Shown: positions 25,601 through 36,939 of the stretch, piece by piece | Layout of the letters: each line of letters begins with the position of its first letter | Numbering within the stretch: the stretch's first letter is position 1 | Assembly (NCBI GenBank): GCA_032173965.1 | Contig: CM063284.1 | Coordinates: 108,085,910 to 108,149,909, forward strand | DNA from: Sitta carolinensis | Lineage: Eukaryota; Chordata; Aves; Passeriformes; Sittidae | Direction of reading: 5' to 3' | DNA: 64,000 nt | The notes under the pieces: generated by a model | Databases searched by the model: none | What the model saw: the letters and a program-made list of their open reading frames with translations, nothing else | What the model was told of the DNA's origin: nothing | Program-made: the position numbers and the translations under genes

Positions 25601-28016
25601 AACCACTTAAACCACATTTCCATCACTCTTAAAAGCCATAGTTCTCTGAAAACATGAACAGCATAAAGCAGAAAGCCCTTCTGTAGATAGGGAAGAGCAG
25701 ACTTTCACCAAAACATCTCTATTTGAACCTCAGATGTTATCACATGCAAGGTGCACGTGGAGTAAATCTATTCACCAGATGGGGAAAATTGCTAATTGTC
25801 CAGCAGAATGTAGCCACCAGCTGGCAGGCAGCTACCCACACGCAAACAAGAAGTAATCCCAATAACCACACATAAAAATAGCACAACAACATGCATTCAA
25901 CCTGAACCATCAATTCTTGTGAGGGCAACAGCTGACAGAAAAAAAGAAAAAAAAAAGAAAAAGCATCTGCTCTGAAAGCAGCATGTGAATTTATGTGCTT
26001 GTGTTTAACTTGTGTTTTGGGAGTATTGAAAAATGTTTCCACGTTAAAAGCAGTGGTAGCAAAGCAGCTGGGAGATACATTCCCTCTAATGCTGCTGGCT
26101 GCCCTTTGGAGCTCAGACTTGAACCCTCACATATGGAAAGATGTGAACATTTGCTTTCCAGAGTACTGTCCCAGACAAGTAGTTTTGAAATAATTGTGCC
26201 AACATGGTACCTGTAATTCCCTAGGAAATGAAACTGCTGGTCTCCTAGAAAGTCTAGGAAGATTCAACAATTTTGGCATGAGTGCAGAACCCTTTTATAT
26301 CTTAAGAAAATTCCTCTTTTCTGAAAAAAAAAATTAGAAAAATTTAAATTATTTGTGGTCTCTGATGAATTCTGATTAGTTCTATACCTTTCATCCTTCC
26401 ATATGGAAATGCTGATGTGGAGATGAAATATTTCCTTTCCTTTGCCACAGCCAATTCTTTTTCTGTGGCTCTTTCTTGTCCACTTTCTTCCAGCTTTCTT
26501 GTGACTTCTATTAAAAAAATTCATGAGTTAGCCAGGAGACCCTTGGGTGTAATGGGAAACTACAAGAGAGACAGCATATTTTCAGGAAAAAAAGTAAGGA
26601 GTATTTAACCAATCAAGCTTTTAACTCAGGCTTGCTCAGGAGGTAATGCTCAGAATGCATGGACTACTGAAACTCTCACAGTGACCCTTATGACAACAAC
26701 AACAAAAAAAAGCTGTTTTCAAAGTATTTTTTTCTTTTCAGTGTTACTCAGTGCCAATGTGCTCCCAGAGCTTTCCTCAGTAAAATATGTCAGAGACAGC
26801 AGGACCAAGAAACTGCAGTGTGGGCTCAGTGTTCTCCAGCTACAGTTCACTAGCTCAGAACTGCCCCGTACACCTCTGTGTCCCTGAGAGATCAAAACAG
26901 AAGGGTTGGGGGCAGGGGTTAAGTTAAAGAAAACAACAACAACAACAACAAAAAAAACTCAAGAAAACACCATTTTTAAAAGGCACATTCAAGTAAGCAA
27001 CATTCTACATAACCCAGTTTTAAGCACCTATCTGAAGATCTTAATTAGCCCATTCTGCTGTTAATTTCACATATCTCCTCTTTGCCTTCAGTATCTTTAT
27101 AGAATAATTTTCAAGCAACTGCATCTATGTTTAAATCCATATCCATCTAGGCAGGATATGATTATGATTATTTATGATTAGTCCTCCAAGCATTCCCACT
27201 TGATCAGTGTAAGAAGACTGAGAAATTAACCTGCTGCACTCCTGTCCCTAAGTAACCCCTTGCACCCCACTAAAGTAATAAATGTTTTTTTCCCGACAAA
27301 CTTTTTATGAGTTATTTTTTCTTTCTGATACATGATTGTTAGTTTTACAGAGCTATCTCAACTATGTTTTCACTTGAAAGAAGATTAATGTCTTTTTGTT
27401 CATAGATATTCTTGGGAGAAAATGTCAGTTTGCAATTTGGGGCCAGCAGATTCACATTTTACTGTTCCAGGTAAGGCCCCCAGGGACTGTCCCTGACAGT
27501 GTTAGCTGTCTAAAGTGACAGCTGCCAGTGCCCTCGAGACTGGAATGGGCATGGGCACAGGGACATTGGGATGCCACTCTGGGTCACTCATCCATCCCCT
27601 TGTGGGATCAGAAGAGCACACCATCCCCCAGCCTGGAACTCACAGCCACAGCTTTGGACCTTGTGATATGGTCAGAAGAACATGTTTATCTTATTGGAGC
27701 AGAGCTGGCCAATGAGTATCCCCCAGACACCTCATAGTGTCTGTGCACCATATTATACTCTGTCCCTCCTTTCTGCCATCCTCACAATTCCCTTTGCCTA
27801 CTGCAGCCTCTTCCCAAATAAACAGAAGCCTTTTTGTTTTCCCATGGCTGCCATTCTTGTTGCATCTCTACACAAATAAAATATTACTGATTCAGATACC
27901 TGGGCACTGGTCACCTTGCAGGACTGTGGGCAGGAAGGTCCCAGCACTCCTCAGCTTGGTTTTCTGTGACAGCTGACCATTCCTCATGCATATCCTTCTT
28001 AGCCACCTGTAAAACT
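19620..28016. other. Long non-coding stretch, no gene recognised
   Basis: Contains the longest open frame of the window (19814-20371, +, 185 codons) and another of 172 codons (21711-22229, minus). Neither shows a recognisable domain, signal peptide or repeat. A GC-richer patch lies at about 21780-22060. Short simple repeats include (AAC)n near 26931-26950 beside a G-rich string at 26904-26919. Otherwise unique-looking, AT-rich DNA. Confidence 0.5.
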
Positions 28017-28172
28017 CATCCATCCATCCATCCATCCATCCATCCATCCATCCATCCATCCATCCATCCATCCATCCATCCATCCACCATCCATCCATCC
28101 ATCCATCCATCCATCCATCCATCCCTCCATCCATCCATCCATCCATCCATCCATCCATCCATCCATCCATCC
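28017..28172. repeat. (CCAT)n tetranucleotide microsatellite
   Basis: About 156 bases of tandem CCAT (TCCA/ATGG) units with only two clear interruptions, near 28086 (a lost base) and 28125 (CCCT). The six frames read as Ile-His-Pro-Ser or Met-Asp-Gly-Trp strings, which explains two apparent 112-113-codon frames here; these are artefacts. The length and purity suggest a polymorphic locus. Confidence 0.97.
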
Positions 28173-28174
28173 TT

Positions 28175-30000
28175 GTTGCTACCTCTAACTTCTGCCAGTT
28201 CCTCACACGGTTATCTGTCACATCCAGCAATTTTACACATCATGTCCTGTCCTTTTCCATTGAATATCCCACCTGTTTGGATTAATGGCAGGGCAGGACC
28301 TAGCTAGAGGTGGAGACAATTTCCTGCAGCCCTAAATACCAGGTGAGGAGACCCAGCATTTCTGTTATTTTTTCTCTTCCAAAGCTAATTGTTCTTTTGT
28401 GCCCAAATGACACTGAAAAATTGTGTCCGGTGTTTTCTGACCAATCCTTCACCAAAGACTGCAGTGCAGGCTAGTACCTTTGGCAGTCCATTTTCAAGCT
28501 TAACTATTTTCCTATACCTGATGCTTGAGCTTTCTCCTGGGTTCTGGTTAATTATTTTTTTTTCTTGGGCCTAAACTGAGGCAACACTTTGCACTCTTTG
28601 GAAGAGTAACTTTTTGCCCACAAGCATAACAGCAATGAGCTTGTTTGTAACTGGACACATGAATTGGAAGCCCTTCAGATCTTGAACATAATGTGCCTAT
28701 GGAGTTGTCTGGCTGAAGTTTAGCTGCTTGGTGAGATGGGTATAAAATAAAGCTTCATGTTACCAGTAAACTGACAGAACATATACTGAAAATTAAATCC
28801 CTGGTTTTCCCAGCCTTGTTGCAAACTCTTCCCTTACTTCAGCTTTGGCTGTTGATCCACCCCACAGCAGACAGTCACAAGAGGGAAAATACAGCAGGAA
28901 TCTCTTCATCAGTATAGACAGCAGCTCACTAATGCAAGCTTAGTTTAGGCTGGAGGCTCTGTTCATTTTTTACTCAAATCAAAGTCAGAGATTTGACTCT
29001 TCAAAGCAAATGCAATCTGGAATAATCAGGCTTCTTGCACCCATGGTAACACCATGCACAAAACCAGCTCTCTCATATGTGGACACTATGTCTCCTATCA
29101 TATTTTTGCTTTTTCATAGGCAAGGAAAAATGATCCATCTCTCTAAAAAAAAAATTGATTCTGTCAGATATCTCTGGATAGTTATCTCAAAAATGAAAAC
29201 ATTGAGAAGGGAAAAAACAGTCACTTTTGAAAAGTCCAGAGATATATATTTAGTGTAGACCTGTATCTTTGTTGGACAGCACAAAGAAAGAATAGCATTT
29301 GAAAGAAGCCAATATATTTTCAATATAGAAGAGGAAGAATACTTTGTACTAAATTTGCAATATTGACTTTGCTGCCATTGCCTCCTTTCATTCACAAGCA
29401 TTTGAAGCCCTTGCCTCTGATGTGGACATTCAGACAGTACCTTTATAGAACAGAAATAATATTCTTTTGTAAATTTACATGATACCAACATAATATCACT
29501 TTAAAAATGGAAGGAGATGAAAATAAAGACTGCTAAATTAGCTTCTCTGGGGTTAGAAATGCATTATGGGTAGCAATTAGAAAATTGCTTGCACAAACCA
29601 TCAACCAAGTGAGCAAATTTAGCACATCACAGAAATTAATGAGTCTCCATATAAAAGATGGTAGCAATCTTTCCTCAAAACTACCACCTTCCTTGAAGCA
29701 CAGCAAATGCAATTTAGCTTCTTGAGGCAATAGAGATGGTTTTCACTGAAATGTTGAGAGAGATGAATGCAGATGCCATGGTCCTTGATGCAAGGAATGC
29801 AATAGGAACCTCTGACCTAACCTGTTCTGCCTTCCTGCAGCTTGACCTCACTGTCCAAGATGTCCCTAAGCTGTATTCCTGCAGGTTTTATATGCAATAT
29901 TCCCAACAAGATATCAGTTTGCTGAAACATTTGATCTTTTCATGATGTTGTTCTCCCTCCCCATCTTCCTAGTGGAATTCCTAGGTAATATCTTCCTTTA
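28175..30000. other. Non-coding stretch, nothing recognised
   Basis: AT-rich unique-looking DNA. A 125-codon minus-strand frame (29114-29491) has no recognisable family. No mobile element or RNA gene was supported. Confidence 0.5.
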
Positions 30001-30001
30001 C

Positions 30002-30248
30002 AAAGAGAAAAAGAAAAAGAAAGAGGAGAAGAGAAAGAGAAAAATAGAAAGAGAAAAAGAGAAAGAGAGAAAGAGAAAGAGAAAGAGGAAAGAGAGAAAG
30101 AGAAAGAGAAAGAGAAAGAGAAAGAGAAAGAGAAAGAGAAAAGAGAAAGAGAAGAGAAAGAGAAAGAGAAAGAGAAAGAGAAAGAGAAAGAGAAAGAGAA
30201 AGAGAAAGAGAAGAGAAGAGGAGAGAAGAGGAAGAGAAAGAGAGAAAC
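30002..30248. repeat. Long polypurine GAAAGA-type repeat
   Basis: About 245 bases nearly free of pyrimidines on the + strand, dominated by the six-base unit AGAAAG with register slips to AGAGAAG. Such homopurine tracts with mirror symmetry can form triplex (H-) DNA. Open frames across it encode Lys/Arg/Glu or Phe/Ser/Leu strings on opposite strands and are composition artefacts. Confidence 0.97.
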
Positions 30249-30249
30249 T

Positions 30250-32098
30250 TGTGTGAGAACCAAAAAAAGGAAAAGCTACCAGAAAGCTGGAAAGTAAGAC
30301 AAAGCACAGACTGGCTTTGTGCAATTGAGATTCCCATGGTGGTTTATTCCTAGCCAATATCAAAACTCCCCAGGCCAGATTCTATATTCTATATGCTAGA
30401 GATGATCCACGTGAAATAAACAGCCCGTCTCCTCACTGAGAAACTGCCACGGGCCTAGAAAACAATCAGCCACAAGGGAGAGAAAAAAATGATGAGAGTG
30501 GAAGGATCATAACACTATTAAAAAAAGTGAAGCAAGACAAAGCAGAGGAGTCGAGCATCCTCAACTCCTTGGGAGAAACCTGTAGGGAGAAGGCAAGCAG
30601 CTTCCAAGGGAACAACTCTTTGAATGCTCTGCAGGGGCTGGGACTTGAGGTAGATCCCGGACACAAAGCAGCTGCATTTCAAGCTGCTGTGCTCTAATTA
30701 GGCAGCCGGCCAGCTTCCTTATAGTAAGTAAAGGAGTGGCAAAAAGGACTAATAGAGTGAAAATAAATACAGATATTAAACAAGACTTTGATTTTATGTA
30801 CTGCAGAAAACACATATTTTTCTCTTTTATCTCCTATTTTCTTTTTTTACAATTGTCCAGGGAATAAGAGAATTTCATCGTAATTGTATTCAGGCCTTGA
30901 CTGAGTAGTTAAAAGGTCAGAAGTTTGCCTTAAAAGTGATTAGTGGAGAACAGAACAGCAATATATAAGTATATTTATGAATTAAGATTCATTAAAAGAA
31001 ATTCCTTCATTGTTGCTTCATTTCATTATCGCTAATGTCACTGTAGTTGTGCAACAAGAGGACATGTTTCTAAGGGGTTTTTTTCCCACAGGGACTCACT
31101 TTCTGTCCCAATGTGAAATTTCTCCTCAATCTCTCCAAGCCTTTTCTCTCGATCCCTTAATATCATGCTCCAGCTGATTGGTTTCACCCTTCCTGAGCAG
31201 TGGGTCCCTCAGCTGATGCTGCCTTCACACCTTTCCCCATCCCCAGCAGCAGGCACAGCTAAGCCCTGCCACCCCAATCACTCAAACACTTCACACGCAC
31301 AGCGGTCGCCTTCCTACAGTGCAACACCCAACTGTATCATGTGGAACTGTGAAATCCAGGAATTACACATAGTATTCTGGAAGTGAGTGATTAGAAGAGG
31401 ACTGCATGTTCATCCAAAACAGGACTGATGGAAGCAATGTACCATTCAAACAAAGACAGGTGATGGCAGAGCTATGTGCACTAAACCTATTGTCATGGGG
31501 ATTGGAGGCCCTGCTTGTTAAAAGTCCTACTACTCAATTTAAAGAACAGTTGAGTAGTTTTCTTCATCTCTGACAGAGTCTGCTGCTTGTCTGCCAGCTG
31601 TCATATTGTCCCGATCTGAGAGAGCTTTTATACTTGGAGATCGTAAAATATACTTCCGATGAGCTCTCTTTGCCTTCCTAATGAGATAGATTATACTATG
31701 CTGGAGATATTTTCAGACATGTTCTCAAGGAAAAAATAAATCCAATACTCCAGAGAGAAGCTTCACCTTAAAAGTGAAGCAGAATAAATGCTGCATATCT
31801 CTTCCCCAAAACTGTATTTTGTGGTTCTGCAACAGAGTTCATTGCGGTATGTCTTCACCAGTTGTTTTTGCTTCCAAAATTATGAATGACATATATGTGT
31901 TCAGCTTAAGAGAAGAAAAAGTGTCAGGTTTTTCCCTCAGTCTGTAGTATATAAATGCTTTATGTGGAACATGTATGTTCAGTGGAGTAGAAAAGATTTG
32001 TGGATCTTCAGTATACAGGAATCTCATCACCAAAATACGCAAGCCACGTGTCTTAGACAAGCCATGGAATGCAAAATTAATTAAAACTGTGTGTGATT
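30250..32098. other. Non-coding stretch, nothing recognised
   Basis: Unique-looking DNA with open frames up to 94 codons on both strands, none recognisable. No repeat family was assigned. Confidence 0.5.
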
Positions 32099-32100
32099 TT

Positions 32101-32144
32101 ACAAAAAAACCCCAAAAAACCAAAAAAAAAAACCCACAAAAAAC
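32101..32144. repeat. A/C-rich low-complexity run
   Basis: Runs of six to eleven A separated by CC, CCC or CCCC groups. Simple low-complexity DNA. Confidence 0.75.
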
Positions 32145-32145
32145 A

Positions 32146-33120
32146 TTGGAAGCATGCTCTTCTACTCAGTAGCTTCAGTGGGGCAACTACAGGTATTTTA
32201 CACTGGATGATTACTCAAGGTGGGGACAAAGTATATTACAACATAAACAAGGACAAATATTACCCATTTGAAAACCTACACAAACAATAGCACCACTTCA
32301 GCTAGACTGAAGGGGAAAAACTCATCCAAAAGTTGGTCCCAGGCTTGTAGGGTTCTCCATGAAGATGACAAGATTGACATACAAAGCTATTGTGGTCTAC
32401 AGAGGAAGAGGCCACATCAGATCTTGCATCCATACATTCTTCCAAGCAACTCCCAAGGCAAAGCCTGAGTACTGCTGTACAAACTCACCATCAGACAAGT
32501 CATGAAGACCAAGATGAGACACCAAAAGAGGGAAAGCCTGTCTTCTGCCTCTTATAGTGTGAACCCTCTCCAAGTCAAGTTTAACTTAGAAATTAAGGAA
32601 TTTCCAAGAAAATAACTGCGTTACAATTATTTATGTCCATGAAGAGAGAAAAAAAAGCAGTGTCAGTACTTTCTGTATTATGAAATTATTGCCTAAAGCA
32701 TATCTACTGTATTCTTATCATCAGGATGGAGCAAGCTCCTTTCCCAGTCTTGTGCCTTGTTCCCTGCGCAGAATCACATTTTCCAAGAAATCTTCCATTC
32801 TTCAACAAGAGAGGCAGAATACTCCCCCCAGAACAACCTGTTTATTGAGGTAGTCTTGTAGGAGACAAGCATTTGCAATTGCTAACTCTTCAAAAATGTA
32901 CTTCTGCCAGGCATCTGATCTCCTGGGTGAGTGCTATGATAGGCATGCAACTCTGTTAAATGGAGGCAGGATTCAAACACTTGGTGCTTTTTCTACAGGT
33001 TTGCCAGAGTTCCTGTGTTTTGCACATAACATAACGCTTCTGATAAATGTGAAAAGTAGATACATTGAGGAAGCTGGCTACAAAAGTTCCACATTTTTGT
33101 CTTGTGATGAGGTTTAGGTG
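32146..33120. other. Non-coding stretch, nothing recognised
   Basis: Unique-looking AT-rich DNA. Short frames only, none recognisable. Confidence 0.5.
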
Positions 33121-33127
33121 TGGGACA

Positions 33128-33215
33128 GCTGCTATAGTGGAGTGGTTAGTACAGCAGAAGGTCTGGGAGTTTCATCACTGAAGGTGCATTTGAGTTCTCA
33201 AATTCCAGGTCAGGG
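33128..33215 (+). mobile_element. Possible tRNA-like or SINE head remnant
   Basis: TAGTGGAGTGG at 33135-33145 fits the RNA polymerase III A-box pattern TRGYNNARNNG, and AGTTCTCAAATTCC at 33193-33206 resembles a B box with a two-base insertion. The spacing of just under 50 bases is normal for a tRNA or tRNA-derived SINE. The arms of a tRNA cloverleaf do not pair well, so this is not a functional tRNA. Chance is a real alternative. Confidence 0.3.
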
Positions 33216-33219
33216 AGCC

Positions 33220-34565
33220 TTCCTACCACAAGCCCAGAGTGCCTTCTAACCATAGAAACACACAGCAAACAGCTGCAATAAAAATTATTTGTCTGGACAA
33301 TCAGGCAACTGTCTCCTAAGGCTATGATGTTAAATTTGGATGCAGCAGTGGAGAATTTTGCACAAGAAAACAAAATTGACTACAGTTTTTCAGATGCAGA
33401 CTAAGACTGGCTTTAGGCATGATTTTTTTTTTTTTTTCCTAGTCTTAGGAAGAGAAGTACTTTTGTGAACTTGGACTCCTGTCATTTAGTTTTCTGGGCC
33501 CATATAAAAGATTCCTTCATGTCTTCCAGTGCTTTAAAAAGGATCTTCATGAATGATTACCTTGCATATGGTCAGCCAAGCCCACGTGGTTGGGTGGTGC
33601 AGGCAGCTGGGTCTTCACCTTCTAAAAAGAGGCAGTAGACTTTTAAGGGCTGACAGCCCATTTACTGGCACTTGCTTCTTTGCATTGCTGTATTATTCTG
33701 TACTTTTAGGGGTTTTTTTGTGGACCTAAATGAAAAGCAAACTTCTGGAATTCTCACACCTGTGTGCTGGAAATGGGGAATGTTCAGCAAACCAGTTCTA
33801 CAGGAAAAGTTGAAAGAGGATCCATAGTCCTGCCAGATCCTACTTGAATCTCCTGATTTGATTTTTGTGCCCTTGATGGGTTGATCTGCAAGTTATCCGA
33901 ATAGTGTTCTGTGACACAGGCCAGTCTTAGAAATATTGACCAACAGCCATGGTTTGGGCTTAATAAATGTTTAGATGACCTTCAAGACTTTTGATGATAA
34001 TCCTTACAGGCTAAGACTGGGAATAATTCATGGCTTCACACATTATGTTGTTAAACCAGTTGATTGTTCTCATCACGGGGTAGAAAATGGAGGGTAGTTT
34101 ATTTAAATCCCCTGTGGACCTTAGCTCCTTCATTGCCTACACTCTTTCATAACTTGCTCTTGAAAATCTTGTAGGAGACTGAAGGACTCCATGGAGAAAC
34201 AAAACAAATTGTGCAGTGACTGAAACAGGGAAGGTGGAGTGGAAATATCAGAGCGATACATTCCCAGTGTATTTTTGACCAAGAGTGAAGAAGCTTGTTA
34301 CAGCCTATCATAACAACAATTTCTTCCTTTTGCATCAGCTGCTGCTTTTAGATTTCTTTTTTTATTTATTTCATAGTAATTGACATTCATGCTTGGGTTT
34401 TACATAGTTTTCTGCTAGAATTTCCAAAGGCTATACCATGAAGGAGTAAATCCTGTTGGAGAAAGCCCCATGCAGTGGACGTTGCTGGTATTCTCTGTGA
34501 GCCACTGGTCTGTAGGTACAAGAGGGTTGCCTGTATAAGGGAAGTTCAATCATGTATATATATAA
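33220..34565. other. Non-coding stretch, nothing recognised
   Basis: Contains a T run at 33423-33437 and otherwise unique-looking DNA. No coding or mobile sequence was recognised. Confidence 0.5.
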
Positions 34566-34568
34566 TCA

Positions 34569-34674
34569 TCACAGAATCATAGAGTGATTTGGGGTTGAAA
34601 GAGACCTAAATGATCATGTAGAACCAACTTGACTGCCACGGACAGGAGCACCTTCCACTAGATCAGGTTGCTCG
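34569..34674 (-). mobile_element. CR1 retrotransposon 3'-end fragment
   Basis: The block begins with a decayed copy of the CR1 terminal octamers in antisense (ATCACAGAATCATAGAG). It continues through the hallmark tail order: TTGGGGTTGAAAGAGACCT, then GATCATGTAGAACCAACTTG, then GGAGCACCTTCCACTAGATC and AGGTTGCTC. It stops abruptly, giving a 5'-truncated copy of about 106 bases on the minus strand. Short truncation is the usual fate of CR1 insertions. No coding part is left. Confidence 0.9.
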
Positions 34675-34679
34675 GTATG

Positions 34680-36678
34680 TAATGTAAATAATATATATAT
34701 AAATACAAATGTGTCCGTGATCCATACACATATGTGATTAAATCTCATGTCCATGTAAAGCAACAAGCATCCTGACAAACTCTTTCCTTCCAGATATTCT
34801 GAAGCCAGATGGCCTCCACATAAATAGAGAAGTCAGGTGTGAGGCAAACAGGAGCCAGAGCTGGCTCCAAGAGGCAATCAAGAATCAGCCATTGTATCAT
34901 TTTTTCTTCAAATCAAGTTTTAGAAGACTGTTCATTATCAGTTTATTCACATAAGTGTCTGTTTTCTCACTCAGATTCCAGTCATCTGTGGTACAATTAA
35001 ATGCATGAAATAAGAGAGCTTTCCCTGGACAATACTAAATTACTCTCCTCTGAAAAGGAAAGTTGTTTTGAAGAAATTTACAATAAAGGCAAAGCTGTTG
35101 ATCTACATAGGCAGAAAGACATAGCATGCCAAGTTTCATTTATGTATATTTTTGTTTTTTCAGTGTTTTGTCAAGCACCCTGCAGCACAGTTCAGTGATA
35201 GCGGGTAGTGTTTGAATGAGTGGGTAAAGGATGTCAAACTGAGTACAAGAATGAAAGCATTGGCCTTGACTATGGAGGGTCTGGTTTATTTAAAAGCTAA
35301 TTCAATGATACAAGCCTTCACTCAGCTGGTTTGTTCAAAGTATGCCAGCAGAATTTTTTCTCTACTTCTTTTTTTTCCTCCTTGTGTTTTCAATGTGTGT
35401 TGCAGGCCTCAGGCATCTCTTCACAGGCTTTCTTTTTCTTACTGTGGAGAAAAACCTTCTCACCTGTCTGAAAGATGGAGTTAGGACACCACACCTCTCT
35501 CATTAGTTGTGAAAATTTTCTTGCTTCATTTTGGTTCTGGGCATGCCTTTTTTTGTGTCATTCATGCCTCCTAAACTTCCCCCAGCTATATCACCTCAGG
35601 ACACTCACAGCCTAGTACAGTAAGCTGTGAGATGCTCAGCAGTTTCTTCTGATCAGTGCTGGTCCTCTGTGAGCCAGCTGCTGTGCCATGAGGAGGATGG
35701 GGCAGGCATGAGGCAGGGATGGGAATTCTGTCTGCTTGGAAATCAAGCCAACAAGCTCCTCCTTGACCTTGTTTCCAGCCCACTGGCCTGCAGAATGACA
35801 GTCTGGGGGTCACTTGGTGGTCTAGATCTCCAGCTGGGCTTGTCATGACACCTAGTTGAGAGCAGAGGCTGTCTCATCCTGTTATAATTGGATCAGTCTT
35901 CTGGCTTGTCTGGACAATGAAGGAGTTTTGTAACATTTGTGTGTATATCCAATGCTGTATGAATTTGTTTTGTACGGGCTTGTCACAACTGAAGTGACAG
36001 TCATGTAAAAAAAGAAGAAAAAATAATAAAACATTCTGATCCTGAAGGATAAAAATGGCCTTCTTGAATCAATCCTAATTTGACATTAGTGTAATTATGG
36101 ATTATTTACCAAGATCCAGTCTTCTACTCAGAGCATAGAAATTATGAAGGTACCTGGCACTAGTAAATTAGATAACAAAGAGGGTGATTTGTCATTATTA
36201 CAGATCAATAATTCTTTTCATGTTTAAACTTGCCCTTTCCGAACACAGACTTCTTTTGGGTGTCTGGAAGACACCATATGCTTCAGCTATGACCCAGCTG
36301 GTCTGTTGGTCATTGTACTGGATTGATTCTGCCCTCGCCCAGAAAACAGCATTAAAAGCTACATAAAGTGTGAGCTAAGAAAGCAAGGTGCAAGTGGACG
36401 GGTAAGTCTTTGCCAAAAGAGAGATCATAAATTCAGGAACGTTATGAGCAGCCAAAATGTGAAAAGTACAGTTTTTTCACCTATTCCTTGGACTGACACA
36501 TCCTCTATTCTGCAGCTCTTTAAGAAGTGAGGTCTCTTACTGGTGGTATGTGAAGCTCCCAGAGGTTTGACAAAACTGTCTGAACTGGACCACTTGGAAG
36601 TGATGGCATCCTAAAATCCTTTTCCTTGAAGGTGAGAAAGTGTTACTGTGCTGCCCTCTAATGCTCACAGCCTTGCAT
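34680..36678. other. Non-coding stretch, nothing recognised
   Basis: An AT dinucleotide patch follows the CR1 fragment (about 34688-34705). The section 35600-35850 is GC-richer, and an AATAAA occurs at 36025-36030 in an A-rich run. No exon could be built around it. Confidence 0.5.
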
Positions 36679-36679
36679 T

Positions 36680-36935
36680 CACTCGTGGATGGAGAGGTTT
36701 GTGGTTAGTGTCGCTTAATAAGCAAACCACTGCTTTTTTGTCTGCTCTCGTCACATAAAATTGGGAAAACAAGGCTTTATGCTAAATTCCGTGTCGCTTC
36801 TCCTATGCAAGCACACTTGTTATTATGCAGTGAAAGCATGAATTATGGAGTGCTTTGGGGCGGTAATCCAATTTGTGGATATTTCATTTAGAGTGTGTCA
36901 TGAGTGAATTGTCCCACTGTGATGTATCGATAGGC
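36680..36935. promoter_or_regulatory. Candidate conserved non-coding element
   Basis: A repeat-free section that keeps seven CpGs in AT-rich surroundings. It carries inverted RUNX-type motifs (TGTGGTT at 36700-36706; AACCACT at 36725-36731) and several AT-rich homeodomain-like cores, including GGTAATCC near 36862. This look is common in vertebrate conserved enhancers, but conservation cannot be seen from one sequence. It could be ordinary unique DNA. Confidence 0.25.
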
Positions 36936-36939
36936 CCTA

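Noticed and set aside
27481..27523. Short dyads CAGGGAC/TGTCCCTG and AGCTGTC/GACAGCT
   Set aside because: Arms of about seven bases are expected many times by chance in 64 kb.
27892..28307. Open frames of 112-113 codons with Met-Asp-Gly-Trp or Ile-His-Pro-Ser repeats
   Set aside because: They are translations of the CCAT microsatellite on the two strands.
29940..30363. Four overlapping frames of 104-121 codons, Lys/Arg/Glu-rich or Ser/Phe/Leu-rich
   Set aside because: They are translations of the polypurine tract and lack stops only because of composition.
35880..36050. 3'-UTR-like section with AATAAA at 36025-36030
   Set aside because: AATAAA is frequent in AT-rich DNA, and no upstream coding exon or splice structure supports a transcript end.
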